Source: Rhodopseudomonas sp. (GTDB taxonomy: Bacteria > Pseudomonadota > Alphaproteobacteria > Rhizobiales > Xanthobacteraceae). Taken from it: a stretch of DNA of 44,662 nucleotides. The translations under genes were made by a program, and so were the position numbers. This document shows, piece after piece, positions 1-7,491 of the stretch (position 1 is the first letter of the stretch; every line of letters begins with the position of its first letter). Location of the stretch: NCBI GenBank assembly GCA_016124795.1, contig WGNB01000008.1:1-44662 (forward strand), written 5' to 3'. The notes beneath the pieces were generated by a model. It made no database searches. It was not told the DNA's origin and saw only the letters and a list, made by a program, of their open reading frames with translations.

Positions 1-77
1 CGCAACAGACACCCCGCGCTCCCGGATCAGCTTCACCGCCTCAAGCTTGAACTCTCGCGTAAACTTCCGTCTCTCCA
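1..77 (-). CDS. IS3-family transposase OrfA, N-terminal part
   Basis: Translation from the ATG at 77 begins MERRKFTREFKLEAVKLIR and continues with ERGVSVA to the window edge. This is the standard start of the helix-turn-helix protein OrfA (transposase_8 type) of IS3-family elements, which binds the element ends and is normally joined to the DDE integrase OrfB by frameshifting. A GGGAGG ribosome site lies about 10 bases upstream, which supports the start. Only about 26 codons are present, so intactness cannot be judged. Confidence 0.8.
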
Positions 78-155
78 TGACCCACCTCCCGGTTCCATAA
101 AAACACCAATCTCGGTGTCTTCAAAACCGGGTGCAGGCCAAGTGTCGACAAAGGT
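1..155 (-). mobile_element. IS3-family insertion sequence, one end only
   Basis: The window opens inside an insertion sequence whose first transposase frame is read on the minus strand from position 77. The 70-odd bases before its start codon carry a leader of the kind seen at IS3-family ends, with the stretch at about 107-135 reading in the transposase direction as a purine-rich segment and then the ribosome site. The outer boundary at about 155 is a guess, because the other terminal inverted repeat and the target duplication lie outside the window. Confidence 0.55.
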
Positions 156-227
156 GCACTGCAAGCAATTTGACTTTTCCCCTCAGGCTTAATCCCGTAT
201 GAAATTCAATCTGTCACATCGTGAACC

Positions 228-272
228 AGCCTGTAGGATGGGTTAGCGCCGAAGGCGCGCAACCCGCCGCAA
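228..272. repeat. Palindromic intergenic repeat downstream of higA
   Basis: The stretch GGTTAGCGCC-GAA-GGCGCGCAACC folds into a near-perfect hairpin, preceded by CTGTAGGATG. From memory, this hairpin with 'alanine-rich' flanks is a very common interspersed repeat in rhizobial and related genomes. It lacks a T-run on either strand, so it is not a convincing intrinsic terminator, although it sits just after the antitoxin gene. Confidence 0.5.
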
Positions 273-325
273 ATATCGCCAAAGGCCCATGGTGAGTTAT
301 GGCGCGCCTTATCCGCCTGACAATC

Positions 326-613
326 TCACGCCGCATCCGCCGGCCTGACCCTCTTCGCAATCTCGCCGCCCTTGTCGCGCTCGACCACGCCAATGTCGTA
401 TTGGCTCTGCAAGTCAAGCCAGAACTGCGCGCTGTTACCGAAATAGCGCCCAAGCCGCACCGCTGTGTCGGCGGTGATCGAGCGCCGGCCATTGAGAATG
501 TCGGTAACTCGGCCGGAAGGCACGCCGATATCGAGCGACAGACGGTTGGCCGACAGTTTGCGCGCCATCAGTTCGCGCTTCAGCAGACGACCGGGGTGTG
601 ACACGGGAGCCAT
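326..613 (-). CDS. higA: HigA-family antitoxin (addiction module antidote)
   Basis: A 95-residue XRE/Cro-type protein starting MAPVSHPGRLLKREL. The opening 'HPG..L..E' is the signature of the HigA (VapI) antidote family, followed by a helix-turn-helix at about residues 20-55 (LSANRLSLDIGVPSGRVTDI) and the typical RLGRYFG..AQFWLDLQ segment at about 70-85. It should neutralise HigB and repress the shared promoter. It begins 3 bases after the toxin stop at 617, with GAGG as ribosome site about 8 bases upstream. Toxin-before-antitoxin order is the normal arrangement for higBA. Family assignment is firm; activity is inferred. Confidence 0.93.
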   Translation of the reverse strand: MAPVSHPGRLLKRELMARKLSANRLSLDIGVPSGRVTDILNGRRSITADTAVRLGRYFGNSAQFWLDLQSQYDIGVVERDKGGEIAKRVRPADAA

Positions 614-616
614 GAT

Positions 617-904
617 CTATCCTCGGTGGTAATCGACGATCTCAACGTCGTAAGCATCGCCTTTGCGAAACTCAAAACATATGCGCCAGCGTTCGTTCAC
701 CGTCATCGCCCATTGACCACGCCGGTCGCCCTTGAGTTTATGCAGACCGACGCTCTTGAGCGGGCTCAAATCGTTCAGCGATTTCGCCACATTGAGTGCC
801 AACAGCAGATCGATCGCGGCTTCAAAGTCGAGACCGCGTAGCCCGTTCGGTTGCTCGCCGTCCCAAACCTTGCGGGTCACGGAGTTTCGCCACGACCTGA
901 TCAT
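617..904 (-). CDS. higB: HigB-family toxin (RelE-like mRNA interferase)
   Basis: A 95-residue RelE-superfamily toxin. Diagnostic segments are LNDLSPLKSVGLHKLKGDRRG (about 45-66) and WAMTVNERWRICFEF (about 65-80), ending in VEIVDYHRG, a typical HigB C-terminus. Such toxins cut mRNA on the ribosome and are held in check by HigA, encoded directly downstream. The arginine of NERWRICF and the terminal H of DYH match residues usually kept in active members, so the toxin looks intact. The predicted promoter ends so close to the start codon that the message may be leaderless. The pair sits next to an IS end, consistent with a mobile or accessory patch. Confidence 0.93.
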   Translation of the reverse strand: MIRSWRNSVTRKVWDGEQPNGLRGLDFEAAIDLLLALNVAKSLNDLSPLKSVGLHKLKGDRRGQWAMTVNERWRICFEFRKGDAYDVEIVDYHRG

Positions 905-910
905 GGCATT

Positions 911-939
911 AATATACTACGACAAACGGTGAACCGCAA
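911..939 (-). promoter_or_regulatory. Predicted higBA promoter, possibly leaderless
   Basis: On the minus strand TTGCGG (934-939) and TATATT (911-916) are separated by exactly 17 bases. The expected transcription start, 6-8 bases after the -10 box, falls at or next to the higB ATG at 904, leaving almost no 5' leader and no room for a Shine-Dalgarno site. Confidence 0.5.
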
Positions 940-968
940 CGGCATGACAAGGCCACCAAAAGTCGTGG

Positions 969-991
969 ATGGCCGGGACGAGCCCGGCCAT
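969..991. repeat. Short GC palindrome (ATGGCCGGG / CCCGGCCAT)
   Basis: A perfect 9-base inverted repeat with a 5-base spacer (ATGGCCGGG at 969-977, CCCGGCCAT at 983-991). It belongs to the same loose family of intergenic palindromes as the one at 23052-23082. There is no T-run beside it. Confidence 0.5.
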
Positions 992-1035
992 GATGAACGG
1001 GGCCGGCCACCGAGCAGACTATTTTCCTTTTTATG

Positions 1036-1064
1036 TTGACATGCTTCCTATAAGATCGTATACC
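1036..1064 (+). promoter_or_regulatory. Predicted sigma70-like promoter upstream of structured repeat A
   Basis: A perfect TTGACA (1036-1041) is followed after 17 bases by TATACC (1059-1064). Transcription would start near 1071 and run into the structured repeat that begins about 40 bases later. No protein gene lies downstream on this strand before the convergent deacetylase gene. Confidence 0.55.
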
Positions 1065-1112
1065 TATTCATGCCCGCCCCGACGAGAGGGGCCATGAACC
1101 GGTAGCGCCGGC

Positions 1113-1397
1113 TCGTGGGGGACGGGCACGGCGCCCGCGGGCGTGGCTTCGCTGGCCACGCGCTCGGGCGGCGCCGGGGCTCCGCTCGCGGGCACTAAGA
1201 CCCGCCGCCAGGAGCTGGCTGACGGTGCGCGCTACCCGCTTGATGCGGATCAGCCGCCGGAAGCGCGGCCCGGACGCCGGCAAAGACGCCGTGACGGCGC
1301 GCCGACAGGCGCCACGCACTCTGGAAACGGAGTGCGTGAAGCCAACAAGACGCCGCGCCTGTCGGTGCGCCGTCCCCCTCTTCTCGTTGGAAGAGGG
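1113..1397 (+). repeat. Structured intergenic repeat, copy A (candidate non-coding RNA)
   Basis: Non-coding, very GC-rich, matched by copy B at 25618-25910 in the other orientation. The best-conserved core is 1160-1282. Ordered hairpins: P1 GCGTGGC 1141-1147 / GCCACGC 1155-1161; P2 GCGGG 1188-1192 / CCCGC 1201-1205; P3 CCGC 1236-1239 / GCGG 1245-1248; P4, a long stem of 1293-1312 with 1355-1374 (19 of 20 pairs) continuing directly into 1313-1321 / 1330-1338 (9 of 9) with a 16-base bulge on the 3' side; P5 CCCTCTT 1376-1382 / AAGAGGG 1391-1397. Open frames across it are not preserved in frame-plus-length between the copies, so I read it as RNA or DNA structure. It could also be a non-autonomous mobile element. 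Confidence 0.65.
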
Positions 1398-1541
1398 CTC
1401 TCGCTCAAAACCCGGGCGCGCCGCGCCGCGGGAACGATGACGCTCATCCCGATGTCGGACACAGGTCCATGTTCTTTGCATCCGAACCGCCCGCGCCATC
1501 GCAAGCGCGCCGCGTCATTCGTGACGGCGCAACAACCTTGT
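1398..1541. other. Rest of the gap before the deacetylase gene
   Basis: After repeat A the sequence stays GC-rich and holds one more possible hairpin around 1506-1530 (GTCA-TTCG-TGAC at its tip), just past the stop of the deacetylase gene on the minus strand. There is no T-run after it on that strand, so it is a poor terminator. I see no gene here. Confidence 0.35.
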
Positions 1542-2594
1542 CTAGGCGACGTTCAACGGCTTGAAGCCGTTCCACAGCGCGGTGCCGGCGCCCGACATCA
1601 ACACCTTCACATAACGCTGGCGCTGATATTCGCCATTGACCGAGATGCGCGGCAAGGCGGTGAGATGATCGGCATGGGCGGCAAACAGTACGCCCGGCCG
1701 TGTCGTCACCGCGGTCTTGAAGCCGAGTTCGGAAGCGATACGGAATTCGCGCGGGCCGGCCGATGTCGGATCGCCGACCGGATAGGCCAGATGTTGCGGC
1801 CGCTTGTCGAGCGCGGCCTCCAGCACCGAACGGCTCATTTCCATTTCAGCGCGCACCGCATCCTCGCTCGCCAGCTTTTTCAGCATTGAATGCGACACGG
1901 TATGGGCGCCGATCGTCACCAGCGGGTCGCGCGCCAGTCGCGCGATCTCGTCCCAGTCCATGCACAGCTCGCGGCAGATCGCCGGAATATCGACGTGATA
2001 GGTCGCACACAGGTCGCGCACGGTGCGGCGCACCTCGTCCTCGGTCTTCATGCTGCGCAGATAGCCGTAGATCGCGTCATAGAGTTCGCGCTTCTCGCCG
2101 GTCGAGCGGCAATCGAAATATTGCTGCTTGCCCTTGATCAGCATGCCGATCCGGTTGTTCTTGGCGATCACCTGCTCGAGCGCGACCCACCACAATTCGC
2201 CGAGCCGGTCGGGAAAGCTGGTCGGAATATAGAGCGCGTAAGGCAGTTCGTATTTGCGGAACAGCGGGTGGGCGAACTCCAGCAGGTCCTTGTAGCCGTC
2301 GTCGAAGGTGATGCAGACGAAACGCCGCGCGAAATCGCCTTCGACCATCCGCCGGTGCATCTCGTCGAGCGTGATGACATCGACCTTTTGCCGCTTCAGC
2401 CGCCGCAACAGTCCTTCGAGGAAATTCGGCGTCACTTCGAGCAGCCGATTGGGCTGGAAGCCCGATTTCCGCGCCGGGCGAACGTGGTGCAGCGTCAGGA
2501 TCGAGCCGACGCCGCCGACGAACGGCCTGAGCATGTGGTGCAGGCCGGTGAAATACAGCGTTTCCAGGCCGGTGCGGATGATGGTTTTCTTCAT
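1542..2594 (-). CDS. Polysaccharide deacetylase (NodB-type, carbohydrate esterase 4)
   Basis: About 350 residues from the ATG at 2594 (MKKTIIRTGLETLYFTGL); the frame is open further upstream but only to a TTG. The NodB domain is clear: ILTLHHVRP near residue 35-45, then FVCITFDDGYKD near 95, whose two aspartates are the catalytic and metal-binding residues, and GAHTVSHSML near 230, giving the metal-binding His-x-x-x-His pair. Such enzymes remove N- or O-acetyl groups from polysaccharides. There is no signal peptide or membrane segment, so it may act on lipid-linked precursor in the cytoplasm or be secreted by an unseen route. It opens the exopolysaccharide locus, divergent from the acetyltransferase gene, so acetylation level of the polymer is its likely target (inference). 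Confidence 0.88.
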   Translation of the reverse strand: MKKTIIRTGLETLYFTGLHHMLRPFVGGVGSILTLHHVRPARKSGFQPNRLLEVTPNFLEGLLRRLKRQKVDVITLDEMHRRMVEGDFARRFVCITFDDGYKDLLEFAHPLFRKYELPYALYIPTSFPDRLGELWWVALEQVIAKNNRIGMLIKGKQQYFDCRSTGEKRELYDAIYGYLRSMKTEDEVRRTVRDLCATYHVDIPAICRELCMDWDEIARLARDPLVTIGAHTVSHSMLKKLASEDAVRAEMEMSRSVLEAALDKRPQHLAYPVGDPTSAGPREFRIASELGFKTAVTTRPGVLFAAHADHLTALPRISVNGEYQRQRYVKVLMSGAGTALWNGFKPLNVA

Positions 2595-2731
2595 GGTCTC
2601 GCGTTTGGACGGCAGTCCGGTCTCGGACAAGGGCAGCCCGGGCCGAATTCAGGGCAATATCCCAACCCTTTATTGATAATTCTTTGCGACGGTGTGACCC
2701 GCCGCCAGCCCGGGAACGGACATAGCCACAC

Positions 2732-3946
2732 ATGAACGTCGCAGTGCAACGCCCCTTTAACCTTACCTGCGCGGCGACGCCAGGCACCGACACCCGGCTG
2801 GCGCGGGTCGAAGTTTTCACCGCAATGGCCCAGGCCGAGCCCTACTGGCGGCTGCTGGAGACCGCGGAACCGCTGGCGACGCCTTATCAGACCTTCGACT
2901 TTCTCGACCTGTGGCAGCACCGTATCGGCGCCGCCGAAGGCGTCATACCGTTTATCGTCGTCGGTTTCGACGGCCTGGATTCGCCGATGTTCGTCTGGCC
3001 GCTCGGCCTGCGCCGCCGCTTCGGTCTGCGGCAGGTCGAATTCATGGGCGGCAAGCATGTCAATTTCAACGTCGCGCTGTGGCGCCGCGACGCCGCCGCC
3101 GCGATCGGCGAAATCGAACTTCTCGCGATCCTCGCCCAGATCAACGATCAGGCCGACCTGCTGACGCTGGCCAACCAGCCGCTGAGCTGGGGCGGGCTCG
3201 CCAATCCCTTCGCGCTGCTCCCGCATCAGGCCTCGCCCAGCTTTGGCCATAGCGGCGCGCTTCTGCCGGATTTCGAGGCCTGGCTGAACGCCCGCACCAA
3301 CAGCTCCGCCCGCAAGAAGATGCGCAAGAAGGAACGCACGCTGGCCGGCTTCGGCGCGGTGCGGTTTCACAAGGCAGTCGGCCGCGAGCAGATCGAGGCG
3401 ACGCTGGCGAGCTTCTTCGAACAGAAAAGCGCGCGGATGCGCGCACTCGGCCTGCCCGATGCCTACGCCGAACCGGCGGTGCGCCAGTTCATTACAGCGG
3501 CGGCGCTGACGCCCTCGGCCGATGGCAGCACCGTCATCGAACTCTATGCGCTGACGCTCGACGGCGAAGTCATCGCCACGCTCGGCGGCATGGTCGGCAA
3601 TGGCCGGTTCTCCGGCATGTTCAGTTCGATCATTCACGGCCAGTACGGCGCCGAGAGCCCCGGCGAACAATTGCTGTTGTTTCTGGTGCAGGAGCTGTGC
3701 CGCCGCGGCCTGACCACTTTCGATCTCGGCATCGGCGAGGCCCGTTACAAAGGCGTGTTCTGCCCGGACGCCGACCCGATGTTCGACAGCTACTGGCCGC
3801 TGACGCCGCTCGGCCGGGTCGCCGCCACTGGATTGCGGCTGGCCTGCACCGCCAAGCGAACCATCAAGCAGCATCCGCTGTTGTGGTCGCTGGTCATCAA
3901 GGCGCGCCGCCTGCGCGGCCGGCTCGTCGGTCAGACGCCCGGTTAA
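2732..3946 (+). CDS. CelD/BcsL-type GNAT acetyltransferase of polysaccharide synthesis
   Basis: A 404-residue protein with the double-GNAT layout of the CelD/BcsL family (acetyltransferase_6, also found in FemAB-like proteins). The N-terminal half has SPMFVWPLGLRRRFGLRQVEF and the C-terminal half holds the acyl-CoA domain, with SARKKMRKKERTLAGFG leading into AVRFHKAVG and later LLLFLVQELCRRGLTTFDLG near residue 315-335. Members are usually found in exopolysaccharide or cellulose loci, where they are thought to acylate sugar residues. It is divergent from the deacetylase gene and convergent with the wzz-like gene; their stop codons overlap in the palindrome TTAA at 3943-3946. The substrate is not known. 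Confidence 0.82.
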   Translation: MNVAVQRPFNLTCAATPGTDTRLARVEVFTAMAQAEPYWRLLETAEPLATPYQTFDFLDLWQHRIGAAEGVIPFIVVGFDGLDSPMFVWPLGLRRRFGLRQVEFMGGKHVNFNVALWRRDAAAAIGEIELLAILAQINDQADLLTLANQPLSWGGLANPFALLPHQASPSFGHSGALLPDFEAWLNARTNSSARKKMRKKERTLAGFGAVRFHKAVGREQIEATLASFFEQKSARMRALGLPDAYAEPAVRQFITAAALTPSADGSTVIELYALTLDGEVIATLGGMVGNGRFSGMFSSIIHGQYGAESPGEQLLLFLVQELCRRGLTTFDLGIGEARYKGVFCPDADPMFDSYWPLTPLGRVAATGLRLACTAKRTIKQHPLLWSLVIKARRLRGRLVGQTPG

Positions 3947-6183
3947 GCCGCCGCCGCCTGCGCCGCGCCGACCAGCAAGGTGATGTCGGCAAAGCCGCAT
4001 TGCGCCAGCCGGTCGCGCGCCGCCTGGGTCGCCGGATCGGCTGGATCGGCGGTCACCAGCACCGCGCACCGGGCCAGGGGTGCGAAGCGTTCGATCGCCA
4101 CATCCGGCACCGAGCCGGCATCGATCACGACGTAATTGTAGCTCTGCGCCAGCGCCTCGATCACCGTCGCCAGCACCGGCGAGGCCGACAGTGTCGCCCC
4201 GTCGCCGGCGATGTCGCCGGTCGCCACTAGATGGACATTGGACGACTGGTCGCGGGTGATGATGTCGCCGAACGAGACGGTGCCGCGCACCAGCTCGGCG
4301 ATGCCGGGGGCGTCGGGATCGGTCGAGATCACCGACAGGTTCGGCGCGTCGAAAGCCAGATCGACCAGCACCACGGTCGCATCCTGCGCCAGCATGCGGG
4401 CCAGCGTGATCGCGGCATAGGTGGTACCAACATCGCGGCCGGCGCCGGCCAGCGTGACGCTCCGGCCGGCGTCACCGTCGAGCCGCAGATCGAGCGCCAG
4501 TTGTTCAAGCGTGCTCACCGGCAGAGGCGCGACATGCGGCGGCGCTGAGGGCATCGGCATCATCGCTGGCATAACCGGCGGCGACGGCATATATGGTTGA
4601 GCGAAGGGTTGCGCATAAGGCTGCGGCGCGACCGCCGCCGCGATCGGCGCGCCCCCCACCGACGGGACGAAAGCCGGCATCGCAGATGGCGCATAGCCAT
4701 AACCGGCAGCCGCCGGCGGCGTCGCCAGCAGCGCGGCTGTCACCGTAAAGCCAGCCGACAGCATGAACGCGGCAAAGGCGGCAATCAGCACCGACGCGGT
4801 CTTCTTCGGATAAGACGGCTTGAGCGCGGGGCTGGCGCGCGAAATGATCCGGGCCTCGGGCGGAGCGGCATTGATATTGTCGCGCGCGGAAGCTTCCGAA
4901 TATTTCACCAGATAGGATTCCAGCAACTCGCGCTGCGACTTGGCGTCGCGTTCGAGCGCGCGCAGTTCAACGTCCTGCTCGTTGCTTTGCGACGCCTGCT
5001 TTTTGACCTGATCGAGGCTGGCCGTGAGCGATTGCAGCCGGTCGCCGGCGAGCTTGGCATCGTTGTCGAGCTGACGCGCCAGCCGTTCGCCTTCAGTGCG
5101 CTTGGCGCGTTCGACTTCCGCGATCTGGGCGCGCAGTTCCTTGATGCGCGGATGCTGGTCCAGCAACGTGGTCGATTGCTCGGCAAGTTGCGAGCGTAGC
5201 GCGTTGCCCTGTTCGGTCAGACGACGCATCGACTCGGAGTTGGCAATATCGGACGAGTCGATCGGCTGGCCGGACCGGATGAGATCGCGCAACTGGCGCG
5301 CCCTCGCCTGCAAATCGGCCTGCTGACCGCGTGCGGTGGCAATCTGCGAATTGATTTCGCTCAACTGCTGGCTCGGCAGCGAAGTGTTGTTGGAACCGAC
5401 GAACAGATTGGAACGCGACCGGTAAGCTTCAACCTTCGCTTCCGAATTGGCAACCTTGGTCCGCAACTTGGCGATTTCGGTGGCCAGCCAGCTGCTGGCG
5501 GCTCGCGTCTGGTCGGTCTTGGTCGACTGCTGAAGGCTGAGATAAGTCTGGGCAATCGTGTTGGCGACGCTAGCGGCAAGATCGGAATTGGCCGAGCTGA
5601 AATCGATGCCGATCACCCGCGACTTGTCGATGGCGTGGACATTGAGACGATCGTAGAAAGCTTCCAGCGTCCGCTCCTCGCGCGTCATCGCCGAGACATC
5701 GCGCGCCATGCCGAGTAGGCTCAGTACGGTACGCCACGGCGACGAGTCGAACTCCGGCAACTGGTTGAGCTTTTCCTTGGCAATCACCTGACGGGCCAGA
5801 TCGCGCGACAGGATGATCTGGATCTGTCCGATCACGGCTTCGGGGTCAAGCGCGGCACGCTCGTTGGTGCCTTTATCGGCCTCGGCGCGCATGAACACGT
5901 TCTCGCGCGATTCAAGCAGCAGCCGCGCTTCCGACCGGTAACGCGGCGTCATCGCGTTGACCACGACAAAAGCGGCGGTGGCCGCCACAACGGTCAGCGT
6001 GAGGATGCGGGTCTTCTTTTGCCAGACGGCGCGGCCGAGACCGATCAGGTCGAGATCGCCGCCGATGTCGGCGGGCGGGCGGGCGATAACCGGGCGAGTG
6101 GTGGGAGGTATAACCGGCGCGCTCACGGGCGGCACGACCGAAGACGCGGGAGTTGCGGCTTTGGACTTCTTACTGAAAAACAT
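3943..6183 (-). CDS. Wzz/ExoP-type polysaccharide co-polymerase with degenerate kinase domain
   Basis: About 746 residues from ATG 6183 (MFFSKKSKA), with GGAG upstream; a longer frame to 6243 lacks support. Domains in order: Wzz domain with a first membrane helix (ILTLTVVAATAAFVVVNAM) near residue 75, a long coiled-coil periplasmic region (about 150-440), a second helix (ASVLIAAFAAFMLSAGF) near 460, a Pro/Ala-rich linker (about 490-560), then a BY-kinase-like nucleotide-binding fold. Walker A' (VVLVDLAFDAP) and Walker B (YNYVVIDAG) are recognisable, but the Walker A loop reads GAGRDVGTTYA, with Thr at about 587 where kinases have Lys. There is no C-terminal tyrosine cluster. It probably sets chain length and export without autokinase activity. 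Confidence 0.88.
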   Translation of the reverse strand: MFFSKKSKAATPASSVVPPVSAPVIPPTTRPVIARPPADIGGDLDLIGLGRAVWQKKTRILTLTVVAATAAFVVVNAMTPRYRSEARLLLESRENVFMRAEADKGTNERAALDPEAVIGQIQIILSRDLARQVIAKEKLNQLPEFDSSPWRTVLSLLGMARDVSAMTREERTLEAFYDRLNVHAIDKSRVIGIDFSSANSDLAASVANTIAQTYLSLQQSTKTDQTRAASSWLATEIAKLRTKVANSEAKVEAYRSRSNLFVGSNNTSLPSQQLSEINSQIATARGQQADLQARARQLRDLIRSGQPIDSSDIANSESMRRLTEQGNALRSQLAEQSTTLLDQHPRIKELRAQIAEVERAKRTEGERLARQLDNDAKLAGDRLQSLTASLDQVKKQASQSNEQDVELRALERDAKSQRELLESYLVKYSEASARDNINAAPPEARIISRASPALKPSYPKKTASVLIAAFAAFMLSAGFTVTAALLATPPAAAGYGYAPSAMPAFVPSVGGAPIAAAVAPQPYAQPFAQPYMPSPPVMPAMMPMPSAPPHVAPLPVSTLEQLALDLRLDGDAGRSVTLAGAGRDVGTTYAAITLARMLAQDATVVLVDLAFDAPNLSVISTDPDAPGIAELVRGTVSFGDIITRDQSSNVHLVATGDIAGDGATLSASPVLATVIEALAQSYNYVVIDAGSVPDVAIERFAPLARCAVLVTADPADPATQAARDRLAQCGFADITLLVGAAQAAAA

Positions 6184-6354
6184 GACAACTCCAACGCACG
6201 ACGCTACGGCACGGCGGCAATATGCGCGGACTATGGTTGCCACCGGGTTAATTTGGCCGGGAACCGTCGCGCGGCGAAAGGCGATATTAACCGCCGTCGC
6301 CTCTTAATCGCGCCGCTGTTTAGTAGTGAAACGTTCTTCAGCGTGCGGCGGCCC
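6184..6354. promoter_or_regulatory. Divergent intergenic region of the exopolysaccharide locus
   Basis: This 171-base region lies between the start codons of the Wzz-like gene (minus) and the GT4 gene (plus) and must hold promoters for both. TTAA tetramers occur at about 6248, 6288 and 6304, but their spacing does not match a CtrA site. I could not pick out a convincing -35/-10 pair. Confidence 0.4.
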
Positions 6355-7491
6355 ATGACTCCCTTGAACATCCTGCATGTGTTTCGCGCTCCGGTCGGCG
6401 GCCTGTTCCGCCATGTCGCGGACCTCGCCAGGGAACAAGCCACGCGCGGCCATCGCGTCGGCCTGATCGCCGATATCACGACTGGCGGCGAACGCGCCGA
6501 GGCGGCATTCGCGGCGCTGGCGCCGTCACTTGCCCTCGGCATCAGCCGCATCCCGATGACGCGCAACATCGGCCTCGGCGACATCGGCGCGGTCCGCCAT
6601 GTCACGCGCCGCGCCCGCGAAACCAATGCCGACGTTCTGCATGGCCATGGCGCCAAAGGCGGCGCCTATGCCCGCCTGACCTTCGGTCATGACCGTGCCG
6701 TGCGCGCCTATACGCCGCACGGCGGCAGCCTGTTGTTTCCCGCCGACAGCCTTGCCGGCCAGATCTACCTGAAGACCGAAAAGCTGCTGATGCTGCGCGG
6801 CGATCTGTTCATGTTCGAGAGCCAATTCAGCGCCGAGGTGTTCCGGCATAAAGTCGGCACCCCGCGCGGTCTGGTCCGCGTCAGTCATAACGGGGTGTCG
6901 CGCGCCGAATTCGAGCCGATCGTGCCGGTCCCGGAGGCCACCGATCTGGTGTTCATGGGTGAGTTGCGCCCGATCAAGGGCATCGACGTGTTGATTGCCG
7001 CCATCGCCAAGCTGCATGGCCAGGGACGCAAGGTCACGGCCACCCTGGTCGGTTCGGGACCGAGCGAACAGGCCTTGAAGGCGCAGGTCGGGGGGCTCGG
7101 GCTTGCCGATGCGATCCGTTTCCGGTCGGCGATGCCGGCCCGCCAGGCGCTGGCGCTGGGCCGGATCATGACAGTGCCGTCGCGTGCCGAGTCGCTGCCT
7201 TATGTCGTGCTGGAAGCTGCCGCCGGCGGCGTACCGCTGATCACCACCGATGTCGGCGGCATTGCGGAAATCTATGGCCCCCAGGCTTCGGCGCTAATCC
7301 CGGCCGACGACGTTAACGCGCTGGCAACCGCCATCGTCACCATGCTCGATGCCGGCGACGCAAGAGCCGCTTTCGCCGCCACGTTGCGGGATCGGGTTGC
7401 CACCAGCTTCTCGGTCGACGCGATGGTTGATGGCATTCTCAAGGCTTACGGCGAAGCCCTTGACGTTTTGGCGGCCAGCGCGCGCCGTTAA
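6355..7491 (+). CDS. Glycosyltransferase family 4
   Basis: A 378-residue GT-B fold enzyme starting MTPLNILHVFRAPVGGLFRH, the classic nucleotide-free N-terminal opening of GT4 proteins with its glycine-rich GGLFRH loop. The C-terminal donor-binding half shows DLVFMGELRPIKGIDVLI (about 200-220) and the E-x7-E type motif around SRAESLPYVVLEAAAGGVPL (about 282-302). It should transfer a sugar from a nucleotide donor to the lipid-linked repeat unit at the inner face of the membrane. The frame is open further upstream across the divergent promoter region, but homology to the family starts at 6355; a GTG at 6343 is an alternative. The exact sugar is unknown. Confidence 0.9.
   Translation: MTPLNILHVFRAPVGGLFRHVADLAREQATRGHRVGLIADITTGGERAEAAFAALAPSLALGISRIPMTRNIGLGDIGAVRHVTRRARETNADVLHGHGAKGGAYARLTFGHDRAVRAYTPHGGSLLFPADSLAGQIYLKTEKLLMLRGDLFMFESQFSAEVFRHKVGTPRGLVRVSHNGVSRAEFEPIVPVPEATDLVFMGELRPIKGIDVLIAAIAKLHGQGRKVTATLVGSGPSEQALKAQVGGLGLADAIRFRSAMPARQALALGRIMTVPSRAESLPYVVLEAAAGGVPLITTDVGGIAEIYGPQASALIPADDVNALATAIVTMLDAGDARAAFAATLRDRVATSFSVDAMVDGILKAYGEALDVLAASARR

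Noticed and set aside
1143-1889. Plus-strand 248-residue frame across repeat A and into the deacetylase gene
   Set aside because: It runs through a hairpin-rich repeat and then antisense of a real gene. A short peptide (AGAPLAGT...RQELADGARYP) is shared with repeat B, but flanks, length and frame ends differ, so DNA-level similarity explains it.
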